Notes under the pieces: generated by a model | Databases searched by the model: none | Seen by the model: only the letters and a program-made list of their open reading frames with translations | Told to the model about the DNA's origin: nothing | In this document: positions 1-8,193 of the stretch, in pieces | Position numbering within the stretch: position 1 is the stretch's first letter | Layout: each line of letters opens with the position of its first letter | Program-made: the position numbers and the translations under genes | Assembly (NCBI RefSeq): GCF_017837635.1 | Contig: NZ_JAGJRS010000021.1 | Coordinates: 1 to 64,000 of the forward strand | Length of the DNA stretch: 64,000 nt | Direction: 5' to 3' | DNA from: Frateuria flava | GTDB taxonomy: Bacteria; Pseudomonadota; Gammaproteobacteria; Xanthomonadales; Rhodanobacteraceae

Positions 1-117
1 ACCCGCCATCGTTGATGCAATGGCGGCTTAGCTCCTATCCGGTGTCCAAAAAGACTTGACCACTTCAATGTACGGGCCTGCCAGGAGAGAAGGCGCAGCG
101 CGATCCCGCCTATCGAT

Positions 118-162
118 CCTTCGCCCGTTTACGGGGGAAGGTGCCGACAGGCGGATGGGGGT
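118..162. repeat. GGGGAAGG/GCGGATGGGG-type intergenic repeat
   Basis: A short imperfect palindrome (CCTTCGCCC, then GGGGGAAGG) is followed by GTGCCGACAGGCGGATGGGG. Related copies lie at 46002-46152 and 51697-51733. It sits just beyond the 3' end of gspD. I see no gene in bases 1-177; the repeat is the only recognisable content. Confidence 0.55.
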
Positions 163-177
163 TGCCCTGCGGGGAAA

Positions 178-2796
178 CTACTTCCCGCCCGCCATGCACT
201 GCGCGACCCATTTGCGCGCCGTGTCCACGCCCTCGGTATCACCCAGGTGGGTACGCACGCTGGCGATGATCTGCCAGTTGCGCGCGCAAAGCTCGCCGTG
301 CTGTGGGCCATCGCGCCAGGACTGCAGCGCCAGCCGCTGCGCCGCCTCGTAGTCGGTCTGCTTGAGCGCCGCCTCGGCCTGCTGGTTGAGCTGCTCGGGC
401 GAGGCCGGCGGCGTGGGCAGGGGCACGTCGGCCGGCGAGGCGGCCGGCGGCGGCGGCTCCTTCGCCCGCTCCGCCTGCAGCGGCGCCAGCGACTCGAACT
501 TGGTCTGGTACTCGTCGGTGATGCGCTTGGCGTCGTCGCTGGAGCCAATCACCCGCGGCGTGATCAGCACGATCAGCTCGGAGCGGTTGCGATGGCGGTC
601 GGTGCTGCCGAACAGGCGGCCGATCAGCGGAATGCGGTTCAGGCCAGGGATGCCGGTGTCGGTGTTGCCCTCGTCCTGGCGGATCAGGCCGCCCAGGAGC
701 ACGGTCTGGCCGCTCTGCACGCCGACCTGGGTGGCGATTTCGCGCTGCTGGATGGTGTAGTTGCCGTTGGTGTCCTTGGTACCCGGCACGCTCACCTGCT
801 GCTTGATGTTGAGGTAGACCAGGCCACCTGGATTGATGCGCGGCTGCACGTCCAGGATCACGCCGGTGCTGATGTACTGCACTTGTCCGACGGTGGTCGG
901 ATTGTTGTCGGTGTTGGTTCCCAGGCCGGTGGTGAAGAAGGTCTGGTTGACCGGGATCTCGTCGCCCGCCTGGATGTGCGCCACCTGGTTGTTCATCACC
1001 ACCAGCGAGGGCGCCGAGAGCGTCTTGACGTTGCCATTGGTCTCCTGCGCGTGCAGGGCGACCTGCAGATTGTTGTTGAGGAACGAGTAGAAGAACGAAT
1101 CACCGGTCGGGTTGTAGGTCATGCCACCCTTGCCGAACGCCCACTGCTGCTGGTTGCCCGGCTGGCCCGGGGTGACCCCGCCGCTGCTGTTGGGGGTGCC
1201 GCCAACGAGGCCTTCCAGGTACCACTGCACGCCAAACTGGAATGCGCCGGTGAGCTGCACTTCCAGAATGCGCGTCTCGATCTGCACCTGCAGCGGCACG
1301 GTGTCCAGGCGCTGGATCGCGCCCTCGATCTCCGCCCACTGGGACGGTCGCGCGCGCACCAGCAGCTGGTTGTTGGAATCGACCGAGGAAATCTTGATCG
1401 AGCCATCCGAGGAGCTGTACTGCTGGTCGTTCGCCGAGCTGCTGGCATTGGCCAGGCCACCGCTGTTGCCGAAGCCGCCGCTGCCGCCGAAGCCGTTGCC
1501 CTGGCCGCCCATGCTGCTGTCGTTGCCGTTGAGGCCCGACAGGCCACTGCTGCCGCCGGTGTCGTTGCCGCCCTTGAAGCTGCCCGAACCACCGGCGATG
1601 CCACCACTGTTGCCGAAGCTGCCGGCGGTGCTGCCCATCGCGGTGCCGTTGGCGTTGTCGGCGTTGCCCAGCGTGCCGGAGTTGAGACCCGGACCGACTT
1701 CACCGCCGCTGCTGCCGCCGGCCGAGGCGTTGGTGTAGATCTGCGCCAGGTACTTGGCCAGGTCCGAGGCCTTGATGTTGCGCACGTCGTAGACATAGAG
1801 CTGTGGCTCGTTGCCACCGCCGCGGTCGATGCGGGCGATCCAGTCGCCCACTTCCTGCAGGTAGTCCGGCTGCGTGCTGATCACCACCAGCGCATTGGTG
1901 CGCTCGATCGGGATGAAGCGCAGCATGCCCGCCAGCGGGCTGTCGCCCTGCTTGCCGAAGATCGCATCGAGCTTGGGCATCAGCTCGGACACGTTGGCCC
2001 GTTGCAGGCTGAACACGCCCACCGACATGCCCTTGAGCCAGTCGACGTCGAAGGTGCGGATGGTGCGCGCGTAGTTGTCCAGTTCCTGCGGCGAGCCGGC
2101 GAGCACCAGCACGTTGCGTGCCGGATCGGCCAGCAGGATCGAATCCGGTCGCGCGAACGGCTTGATCAGCTTCTGCATCTGCGCCGCGGAGATGTAGTGC
2201 AGCGGGAACAGCCGCGCCTGCATGCCGCCCTGCGGCGCCACCGCGCCGAGGCTCGGCGACACGCTGCCGGCGATCGCGTTCTTGGCCGGCATCACCACAT
2301 AGCTGTTGCCCTGGCGCACCAGCGCGTTGCCGGTCCAGGACAACAGCGTCTCCAGCACCGGAAGTGCCTGGCTGGCGTCGATCGGCTCGGAGGTGGAGAA
2401 GGAAATGTTGCCCTGCACGCCGGGCACGATGGTGTAGTTCTTCTTCAGGAAGTCGCCGAGGATGGCCTTGACCACGGCCTGCACCGGCTGGTTCTCGAAG
2501 TTGAAGGTCACCGCGCCTTCGCCATGCGCGGCCGGCCGTGGCTTGGCCAGCGCCTGCGGGTGGATGAACTGTCCGGTGCCGGTGTCGATCTGCGGTTGCG
2601 CGCTGGTCGCTCCGGCCGGGCCGACGTTGTTGTTGAGTGGCAGCGGCGCGGGCGCGGGCTTCTCGGTACCGGCGACGGCCTCGCGCTGCAGCGCGTAGTC
2701 GTCGCGCGGCTGCGGCATGCTGGAGCAGCCGACAAGCCAGACCGTCAGCGCAATGGCGCCGATCCGGGACATCCGGTGCAGGGCGTTGGGGAACAT
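178..2796 (-). CDS. gspD: Type II secretion system secretin GspD (XpsD-like lipoprotein)
   Basis: This 872-residue protein would form the outer-membrane gate of the type II secretion system. A signal peptide ends in a lipobox (LVGC, Cys24), so the protein should be a lipoprotein, as reported for XpsD of Xanthomonas. N-domains follow (repeated secretin-type ring modules, roughly residues 90-480). They are interrupted by a Gly/Ser/Asn-rich low-complexity insert at about 350-470. The secretin core runs to about 760 and contains VQSGQTVLLGGLI and IPGLNRIPLIGRLFG. The C-terminal 80 residues (QQAEAALKQTDYEAAQRLA) look like a TPR-like helical tail. The gene is last in the operon; its ATG lies 3 bases after the gspN stop. 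An internal ATG at codon 9 is an alternative start. Confidence 0.96.
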   Translation of the reverse strand: MFPNALHRMSRIGAIALTVWLVGCSSMPQPRDDYALQREAVAGTEKPAPAPLPLNNNVGPAGATSAQPQIDTGTGQFIHPQALAKPRPAAHGEGAVTFNFENQPVQAVVKAILGDFLKKNYTIVPGVQGNISFSTSEPIDASQALPVLETLLSWTGNALVRQGNSYVVMPAKNAIAGSVSPSLGAVAPQGGMQARLFPLHYISAAQMQKLIKPFARPDSILLADPARNVLVLAGSPQELDNYARTIRTFDVDWLKGMSVGVFSLQRANVSELMPKLDAIFGKQGDSPLAGMLRFIPIERTNALVVISTQPDYLQEVGDWIARIDRGGGNEPQLYVYDVRNIKASDLAKYLAQIYTNASAGGSSGGEVGPGLNSGTLGNADNANGTAMGSTAGSFGNSGGIAGGSGSFKGGNDTGGSSGLSGLNGNDSSMGGQGNGFGGSGGFGNSGGLANASSSANDQQYSSSDGSIKISSVDSNNQLLVRARPSQWAEIEGAIQRLDTVPLQVQIETRILEVQLTGAFQFGVQWYLEGLVGGTPNSSGGVTPGQPGNQQQWAFGKGGMTYNPTGDSFFYSFLNNNLQVALHAQETNGNVKTLSAPSLVVMNNQVAHIQAGDEIPVNQTFFTTGLGTNTDNNPTTVGQVQYISTGVILDVQPRINPGGLVYLNIKQQVSVPGTKDTNGNYTIQQREIATQVGVQSGQTVLLGGLIRQDEGNTDTGIPGLNRIPLIGRLFGSTDRHRNRSELIVLITPRVIGSSDDAKRITDEYQTKFESLAPLQAERAKEPPPPAASPADVPLPTPPASPEQLNQQAEAALKQTDYEAAQRLALQSWRDGPQHGELCARNWQIIASVRTHLGDTEGVDTARKWVAQCMAGGK

Positions 2797-2799
2797 GGT

Positions 2800-3624
2800 T
2801 CAGCGATCTCCTTCGTGAGCCTTCGCGGCTGCCTGTTCGGCGCGGCGTTTCTGGATGGCTGCCTTGAGCTGGCGCAGGCGATCGGCCTGGCGCTCCTCGT
2901 TGGTCATTTGCATGCGGGCCGGCGCACCGCCGCGAAGGCCCTGGCCGGCCGTGCCACCGCTGGGCGGGGCATTGTCGTCATCGTCGCCGTTGTCCTGCGG
3001 CGCACCGGTGTCGGGCTGGCCTTGCGGGTTGCCGTCCTGGTCGTCCTCGGGCGCCTGCAGGTGATGCGAGCGGTCGATGACTTCGTCCGGCAGCTCAGGG
3101 ACGGACGAGGCTTCGGCCGGGTTGGCGCGTACCTGGTCGATCGGCACGCCGGCCGGCAGTTGCAGCTCGACGCGGCCACTGGAGGAATCGAACACCGCCG
3201 AGCGGGGTTTGACCTCGACCAGGGTCCAGCTGCCGTCGGGCAGGCTGGCGCCCTCTTTTATGCGCAACTCCTGGTTTTTCTCCGCCGCGCGCTTGTTGCG
3301 CAGCAGCGCCATGCGCAAGGTCGGCGTGAGGATGATGCCGGTCAGCTGCATGTCGCCGAGTTGGCTGCTGCCGCTGGCAGCGTGCGCCACCGGCTTGCGG
3401 TCGGGGTTGAACAGCGGCTGCTGCCACACCGGCGCGTAGTGATCCAGCGGCACCGGTGGCGGCAGCGTGGCGGCATGCTGGGCCGGCAGCGGCGCCGCCG
3501 CGTGCGGCGGCGCCCAGCGCACGCCACGGCCGACGCCGGCCAGCAGCGCCAGGAACAGCACGCCCAGCACCACCGTGGCGGCGACCAGCGGCACGGTCAG
3601 GCGACGTTGCGCGGCGGCATTCAT
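2800..3624 (-). CDS. gspN: Type II secretion system protein N (XpsN, GspC-like)
   Basis: A 274-residue bitopic inner-membrane protein with one N-terminal membrane segment (about residues 10-30). A periplasmic GspC-type homology region follows, around WQQPLFNPDRKPV and LGDMQLTGIIL. The tail is acidic and Gln/Pro-rich (residues about 190-240) and then strongly charged. In Xanthomonas the protein at this position (XpsN) links the inner-membrane platform to the secretin XpsD; I infer the same role here from gene order. The start overlaps the gspM stop by 4 bases (ATGA), and gspD starts 3 bases downstream. No separate gspC is present in the operon, which fits XpsN filling that role. Confidence 0.9.
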   Translation of the reverse strand: MNAAAQRRLTVPLVAATVVLGVLFLALLAGVGRGVRWAPPHAAAPLPAQHAATLPPPVPLDHYAPVWQQPLFNPDRKPVAHAASGSSQLGDMQLTGIILTPTLRMALLRNKRAAEKNQELRIKEGASLPDGSWTLVEVKPRSAVFDSSSGRVELQLPAGVPIDQVRANPAEASSVPELPDEVIDRSHHLQAPEDDQDGNPQGQPDTGAPQDNGDDDDNAPPSGGTAGQGLRGGAPARMQMTNEERQADRLRQLKAAIQKRRAEQAAAKAHEGDR

Positions 3625-4283
3625 GGCTCCTCTCCGCTGTCAGCGCCGACCGTGTCATCGGCAGGTACCGGCGCGGCAACCGCCTGCCCGTGCGACGGGC
3701 GCACGTAGCCGGACAGGGTGAACTGGATCTCCAGCACCGGCTGGTTGCCCTGCTGCGCGGCGACCGGATTGCGGTAGATGCTCAGGTCGTCGACGAACAG
3801 GTAGGGCGTGCCCTGCTCCAGCGCATTGAGCACCGCCACCAGCGGTTCCATGTCGCAGCGCAGACTGATGCTCACTGCCGCCTTGCGATAAGGGCTGGCG
3901 TCGTCGTCCGGCGGGTTGGGCAAGGGCATCTTCTGGGTGACTTCGCAGGCGCCGCCGGCCGTGTGCGCGCCCACGGCGTCGACCACCCGCTGCATCAGCC
4001 CGGCGGAGGCGGCGTTGGGGTCGCTCTCGGGCAGGAACGCGGCACTGGCGGCCTGGCCGGCACCCAGTTCGGCGATGCGCTTTTCCAGCGCCGGCTTCTC
4101 GGCAATGGCCGCCGCGTAACGGCTCTGGGTGTCGCGCAGGTCGCCCATCTGCGCATCGACCGCGCGCAGCGGTGCGACGAACCACCAGTGGATCAACAGG
4201 AAATACACCAGCACCAGTGCCAGCACCAGCAGCAGCACGGCGGCGATGCGGCTGTCGCGCGGCTTCAGTTCCAGCTGCCTCAT
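3621..4283 (-). CDS. gspM: Type II secretion system protein GspM
   Basis: A 220-residue inner-membrane assembly-platform protein. A short basic cytoplasmic start (MRQLELKPRDSR) is followed by one strong membrane segment at about residues 12-33. A coiled-coil-prone stretch (DAQMGDLRDTQSRYAAAIAE) and a small ferredoxin-like periplasmic domain come next. GspM partners GspL in known systems. The gene overlaps both neighbours by ATGA junctions, so it is translationally coupled. Assignment rests on size, topology and position between gspL and gspN. Confidence 0.92.
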   Translation of the reverse strand: MRQLELKPRDSRIAAVLLLVLALVLVYFLLIHWWFVAPLRAVDAQMGDLRDTQSRYAAAIAEKPALEKRIAELGAGQAASAAFLPESDPNAASAGLMQRVVDAVGAHTAGGACEVTQKMPLPNPPDDDASPYRKAAVSISLRCDMEPLVAVLNALEQGTPYLFVDDLSIYRNPVAAQQGNQPVLEIQFTLSGYVRPSHGQAVAAPVPADDTVGADSGEEP

Positions 4284-5446
4284 GGCTGCGCCTCCGAGGC
4301 GGCGCTGGCCGGCGTCGCGGGCGCGGCGCTGCCGGCCTGGCGCAACTGCGCCACCATGTAGAAGCGCTCCTTGCCGCTGGCCGGATCAGGCTGGATGCTG
4401 CCCTGGAAGTTCGGGTCTCGCACGATCTTCGAATCCTTCAGCGCATCGATCAGCGCCGCGGCCTGGGGCGCCTGGCCCTGGAAACCCACCTGCCCGCTCG
4501 GGTCGACGCTGAGCCGCTCCAACCAGGCGCTCTGTGGCATCCGGCGGGTGAGGTCGAGCAGCAGGTCGAGCATGGTCACGCGGTTCTGCTTGCGCCGGAC
4601 CAGGAAGCTGGCCGCGCCGGCGTTGTCCTGCAGTTCCTGGCGCAGCGCGGCGACCTGTTGCGCCTCGGCCTGCATGTCCTGCACCTGCACCTGCATGGCG
4701 GCGAGGGCCTGTTCGCGGTTGTTGAGCCATTGCGCCAGTGCCAGCACCAGCAGCAGCACCGCCGCGGCGGCGAGCGCGAGGTTCAGGCGCTGGCGCGGGT
4801 TGGTGCGATACGGCACGCGTGCCGGCGGCAGCAGGTTCACCCCAAGCCGGCCGGTGCCCTCGGCCACGTCCACCGCATCGACGCGGATGCCGGCGCCTTC
4901 GAGCTCGGTCAGCAGCGGGTCGAGCGTGTCGCGCGGCACCGCCACCAGTTCGGCGAAAAAGCGACCGGCCGGGGCCGGCGTGTCCAGTTCGAGCACGGCG
5001 TAGTGGACCTGCTCGACGCGGAAAGGCGTCTGCCGGTCCATCTCGAACGCGCCGACCTGCTGCAGGTTGTCGGCCGCCGCGCGGGGAAGCAGCAGGCGCC
5101 GGCGCAGGACCGCGCTGGCCGGCAGCAGCAGCGCCAGACGCAGGTCTTCACGGTCGGTTTCGCGCACGGCCGCCGACAGGGCAGCCTGCTCGATCGCCGC
5201 CTCGGTGCCGCGCGGCCATTGCGCGCGCACTTCCGATTCGCCGGTGCGGCGCAGCTCCCAGCGCCCGTCGGTGCGCTGCAGCAGGTACCACTGCGCGCCG
5301 CCGCCGAACAGCCGGCCCCACGAAGCCGGCAGCAGCGCGCCGAGTTCGGCGAACCACCAGGCGAAGAAGCGCGGCAGCGGCGAGGCGCGCCAGGCACGGC
5401 GCGCGCGGTCCAGCTGCGGTCGCAGCGATTGCGTTGCGTTGGTCAT
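4280..5446 (-). CDS. gspL: Type II secretion system protein GspL
   Basis: A 388-residue bitopic protein that connects the cytoplasmic ATPase GspE with the inner-membrane platform. Residues 1-215 form the cytoplasmic part (actin-like/PilM-like fold in this family). A membrane segment lies at about 219-240 (LNLALAAAAVLLLVLALAQ). A PilN-like periplasmic region with a coiled coil and a conserved end (SAWLERLSVDPSGQVGFQGQ) follows. The C-terminal tail is Ala/Pro-rich. It is coupled to gspK and gspM by 4-base overlaps. Confidence 0.93.
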   Translation of the reverse strand: MTNATQSLRPQLDRARRAWRASPLPRFFAWWFAELGALLPASWGRLFGGGAQWYLLQRTDGRWELRRTGESEVRAQWPRGTEAAIEQAALSAAVRETDREDLRLALLLPASAVLRRRLLLPRAAADNLQQVGAFEMDRQTPFRVEQVHYAVLELDTPAPAGRFFAELVAVPRDTLDPLLTELEGAGIRVDAVDVAEGTGRLGVNLLPPARVPYRTNPRQRLNLALAAAAVLLLVLALAQWLNNREQALAAMQVQVQDMQAEAQQVAALRQELQDNAGAASFLVRRKQNRVTMLDLLLDLTRRMPQSAWLERLSVDPSGQVGFQGQAPQAAALIDALKDSKIVRDPNFQGSIQPDPASGKERFYMVAQLRQAGSAAPATPASAASEAQP

Positions 5447-6291
5447 TCGCGGTCACCCTCCCGCCAGTGCAACACCGCGTAAGGCTGCGCCCCCGGACGA
5501 ACGCCCTGCAGGCGTACGGTGGCATGCAGCACGGCGCGCGTGCCGTCGGCCATCGTGGCCTCCGAGCGAATACTATGCGTCACTCCATTGCCCGCGAACA
5601 GGGCGGCCACGCCCGGCCGCGTGTTCTTTCGGGCAGCCAGCACCTGCGCGACCCGCTCGGGCGTCATGCCCGGGATCGCGCCCAGCGCCAGCGGCTGGGC
5701 GGTGTTCGGATCGGGGCTCTCGCGGCCGGACCAGATGGTGATCGCACCGGCGATGGTGCGATAGAGCGCGGGTGTCATGCCGGCCACCTGCTGCAGTTCC
5801 TCGATGCTCAGGAACGGCGAGTGGCGCGGCTGGTAGCCGTTGGCCGCATACACCTGCGCGCCCACTTTCTGGCCGGCGCTGAACTCGCGCCAGTCGACGA
5901 CCGCGCCAGCCATCTTCTGCGCCTGGTCCGGACGCAGGCCGGCGGCGCGGAACAGACCCTGCAGCACGATCGGCGAGGCACTGTTCAAATCCACCTTGCC
6001 GCCCTCGTCGACTGCGCTGACCTGTACGGTGGCACCGTCGAAACGGAACGTGTACGGCCGGCCATCGGCCTGCCAGCGCTCGGCCAGGCGCGGGTCCTGC
6101 AGGCTATAGACGGCGCGGGAGAGGCCGGCCTCGGCCGCGTAGTGCGCTTGGGCCTGGGCGAACTGGAAGCGCGCCTGCAAGCCCTCGGTACGCGCGGTCA
6201 TCGCGTAGCCGCCCAGCATGATCGCCAGCAGCGTGCAGGCCCACAGCACCAGCAACAGCGCGACGCCGCGCTGGCCACGACGCGCGCTCAT
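5443..6291 (-). CDS. gspK: Type II secretion system minor pseudopilin GspK
   Basis: A 282-residue minor pseudopilin, the large tip subunit of the pseudopilus. I start it at the ATG overlapping the gspJ stop (ATGA), which gives a normal 9-residue leader MSARRGQRG and a mature protein beginning VALLLVLWACTLLAI. As usual for GspK, the mature protein lacks Glu5. The body has the long GspK alpha-domain (SPFLSIEELQQVAGM, then IPGMTPERVAQVLAAR). Unlike the four pseudopilin genes transcribed just before it, its leader carries no repeat insertion. Confidence 0.94.
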   Translation of the reverse strand: MSARRGQRGVALLLVLWACTLLAIMLGGYAMTARTEGLQARFQFAQAQAHYAAEAGLSRAVYSLQDPRLAERWQADGRPYTFRFDGATVQVSAVDEGGKVDLNSASPIVLQGLFRAAGLRPDQAQKMAGAVVDWREFSAGQKVGAQVYAANGYQPRHSPFLSIEELQQVAGMTPALYRTIAGAITIWSGRESPDPNTAQPLALGAIPGMTPERVAQVLAARKNTRPGVAALFAGNGVTHSIRSEATMADGTRAVLHATVRLQGVRPGAQPYAVLHWREGDRE

Positions 6292-7124
6292 GGCTGCCTC
6301 CAGGCGAGGTGGGGGCCGGCAACCTCCAGCATCGCGAACTGGCGCTGGTTGGCCGAGGCGTCCACGCGCAGCGGTACGGTCAGTTGCGGCCAGTAACCGA
6401 CCCCGGGCAGCTTCAGATCGATGCGCACCAGCTGCGGCAGGCGGTCGCCCTGGCGCCAGTCGTTGCGCCACGCACCGGGGCGGCCCCGCTCATCCACCCC
6501 GCGGTAGTGGAAGGCGGCATCGCGCACGTCCTCCAGAAGCACCTGCGGCGGGCCGGGCTTGAGCGGTTCGCCGGTGGGCGGCAGCAACGCAAAACGGACC
6601 TGCAGGCGTTGGCCGCCCTTGCCGTTGTCGACCAGTTCGAGCGTCTGCACCTGCGGCCCGAGCTTGCCCAGGTAGCCGGGCAACGGGGCGACGAAGCTCA
6701 TCGTGTCGGGCTCGCCGCGGAAGAAGATCGCCTCGTCGTTGTCGGGGTTCTTGCCCAGCTGCTGGGTCATCGCCTGCGCCAGTTCACTGCGCAGGAACTG
6801 CTGCGCCGAGCGCACTGCGTCCAGCCGCTCCACCGCCGCAGTCCCCGATTGCACGCTGTGGGAGGCGGTGCGGATACCGGAGTAGACGCCGACCAGCAGC
6901 AGCGCAAGCAGCGCCAGTGCGGCGAGTGTTTCGAGCAGGGTGAAGCCGCTGGCGCGCGTTGCTTGCCCGGCATGCGGGATTCGGGATTCGGGATTCGGGA
7001 AGGCGGCCCGTGGTGGGCGCCGGGCATTCGGGACTCGGGATTCGGGATCCACCGGGGTGACCGGCCGCATGCGCATGCGCGCCCTATCAAGTCCCGAATC
7101 CCGCGTGCCGGATACCGTCCTCAC
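6288..7124 (-). CDS. gspJ: Type II secretion system minor pseudopilin GspJ, with repeat-encoded extended leader
   Basis: A 278-residue minor pseudopilin. The prepilin cleavage motif SG-FTLLETLAALALLALL places mature Phe1 at codon 61, with Glu5 present. The leader is therefore about 60 residues, against the usual 6-10. Most of it (NPESRIP, DPESRVP) is translated from an ATTCGGG-type repeat element. The GTG start overlaps the gspI stop (GTGA). An in-frame GTG at codon 25 is an alternative start and would still leave a 36-residue leader. The mature part has the expected GspJ length and ends in an ATGA overlap with gspK. Confidence 0.93.
   Translation of the reverse strand: MRTVSGTRDSGLDRARMRMRPVTPVDPESRVPNARRPPRAAFPNPESRIPHAGQATRASGFTLLETLAALALLALLLVGVYSGIRTASHSVQSGTAAVERLDAVRSAQQFLRSELAQAMTQQLGKNPDNDEAIFFRGEPDTMSFVAPLPGYLGKLGPQVQTLELVDNGKGGQRLQVRFALLPPTGEPLKPGPPQVLLEDVRDAAFHYRGVDERGRPGAWRNDWRQGDRLPQLVRIDLKLPGVGYWPQLTVPLRVDASANQRQFAMLEVAGPHLAWRQP
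6976..7116. repeat. ATTCGGG-type inverted-repeat element inside the gspJ leader
   Basis: Tandem GGGATTC heptamers (three at 6976-7000, more at 7021-7049) face a reverse-complement arm of CCCGAATCCCG at 7088-7117. The intervening segment contains GCATGCGCATGCGCGCC. The whole element lies within the coding frame of gspJ, upstream of the prepilin cleavage site. It resembles the elements in gspI, gspH and gspG but is longer. Confidence 0.8.
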
Positions 7125-7654
7125 GACCCCGCCCCCTGCGGCTGCGGGCCGCCGACACGCAAGGTGCTGAAGCGCGCGCTGTAATCATGCCCGGCGCTCT
7201 TCCACATGACGTTCAGCTCGAGCCGGTAGAGCTTGAGCGGCGAGGCCGGCGCGCGCGGCTGTGGGCCGTTCGCCTGCGCAGTGGTCGGCGGCTGGAACGG
7301 TTGCACGTCGAGCTGCCAGCGATAGCGCTCATCGAAACGACCGCTGCTGCGGCCGACCCGGATCGGCTCCAGCACGAACGCACTGTCGAGCAGGCTGCGC
7401 GCCCACATCGCCGCCTCGCTGCGTTCGGCCGAGCGCGCGGTGAGGTTGAGCGAGCTGCCGGCCACGCGCATGAGCGAGGCGAAGGTGATCGCCAGCAGCA
7501 GTACGGCGGCGATCACTTCGAGGAGGGTGAAGCCCCTGGCGCGCTTCGCGCGGCGGGGGATGGGGAATGGGGAATGGGGAATGGAAAAGGCATGCGGCTG
7601 GCGCTTGCGCGCCCTGGCGATTCCCCATTCCCCATTTACGATTCCCGTGGTCAC
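7121..7654 (-). CDS. gspI: Type II secretion system minor pseudopilin GspI, with repeat-encoded extended leader
   Basis: A 177-residue minor pseudopilin. The GTG start is chosen because it overlaps the gspH stop (GTGA). No ATG, GTG or TTG occurs in frame between the repeat element and the cleavage motif ARG-FTLLEVIAAVLLLAI. The leader is thus 41 residues (HAFSIPHSPFPIP is repeat-derived) in place of the normal 6-10. Mature Glu5 is present. The C-terminal part has the usual GspI strands (YRWQLDVQPF, LYRLELNVMW). It ends in a GTGA overlap with gspJ. Confidence 0.92.
   Translation of the reverse strand: MTTGIVNGEWGIARARKRQPHAFSIPHSPFPIPRRAKRARGFTLLEVIAAVLLLAITFASLMRVAGSSLNLTARSAERSEAAMWARSLLDSAFVLEPIRVGRSSGRFDERYRWQLDVQPFQPPTTAQANGPQPRAPASPLKLYRLELNVMWKSAGHDYSARFSTLRVGGPQPQGAGS
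7557..7648. repeat. GGGGAAT-type inverted-repeat element inside the gspI leader
   Basis: Three GGGGAATG units (7562-7584) face CATTCCCC units (7621-7636), with GGCGCTTGCGCGCC at 7600-7613 between them. The unit differs from the ATTCGGG unit of the neighbouring elements, but the architecture and the central GC-rich palindrome match those in gspH and gspG. The element is entirely within the gspI coding frame. Confidence 0.8.
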
Positions 7655-8193
7655 GACGTCACCACGCTCACCGCGCCGGTCAGCCAGGCCACGTTGACCT
7701 GCCAGCGGCGCTCGCCGCGCTGCAGGGTGATGTGGCCGCCGGTGGAGCTGCCGTCGGGAAAGAAGCGGATGCGGCCAGTGTGGTTGTCGGGCTGGTCCTC
7801 GCGTGCGCTGGTGATGGACAGGCGCATGCCCCTGGGCAAGGCCACTTCCCTGCCACCGGCCGCCTGGTAGCTGGCTGCTTTCGTGTCCAGCTCGAAGGTC
7901 TGTTCCTTGCCCTTGACGATCGCCTGCGCGCGCGTGGCACGCAGCGCGGCAGCCAGTTCCACGCTGGCCGCACGCGTGCGTGCGCTGGCCAGCCCCTGCG
8001 TCACCGACACGGCAGCCGCCGCCGCGGCGATGCCGATCAGCAGGATCACCGCCAACATTTCGAGCAGGGTGAAGCCTCTGGCGCGCGCGCGCCGGCGACC
8101 GGGGATTAAAGATTCGGGATTCGCAAACGCGGGCGGCCGGCGCTTGCGCGCCTTCCCGAATCCCGAATCCCGAATGCCGAATCCCGACATCAT
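7651..8193 (-). CDS. gspH: Type II secretion system minor pseudopilin GspH, with repeat-encoded extended leader
   Basis: A 180-residue minor pseudopilin. The start is the first ATG of ATGATG, overlapping the gspG stop. The cleavage motif ARARG-FTLLEMLAVILLIG places mature Phe1 at codon 41, with Glu5 present. Codons 4-30 (GFGIRDSGFGK, then FANPESLIP) are translated straight from the repeat element, and no usable start codon lies between the element and the cleavage site. The mature domain has the usual GspH features, including the strand-rich end RWQVNVAWLTGAVSVV. Confidence 0.93.
   Translation of the reverse strand: MMSGFGIRDSGFGKARKRRPPAFANPESLIPGRRRARARGFTLLEMLAVILLIGIAAAAAAVSVTQGLASARTRAASVELAAALRATRAQAIVKGKEQTFELDTKAASYQAAGGREVALPRGMRLSITSAREDQPDNHTGRIRFFPDGSSTGGHITLQRGERRWQVNVAWLTGAVSVVTS
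8100..8187. repeat. ATTCGGG-type inverted-repeat element inside the gspH leader
   Basis: GATTCGGGATTCG (8111-8123) faces repeated CCCGAATCCCGAAT units (8155-8186). The palindromic core GGCGCTTGCGCGCC lies between them at 8139-8152. The element is translated as part of GspH, giving GIRDSGFG on one arm and NPESLIP on the other. Confidence 0.82.

Noticed and set aside
247-3708. 1153-codon open frame on the plus strand opposite gspD, gspN and gspM
   Set aside because: It is the antisense shadow of three well-supported genes in GC-rich DNA; the product is Arg/Ala/Gly-biased with no recognisable domain.
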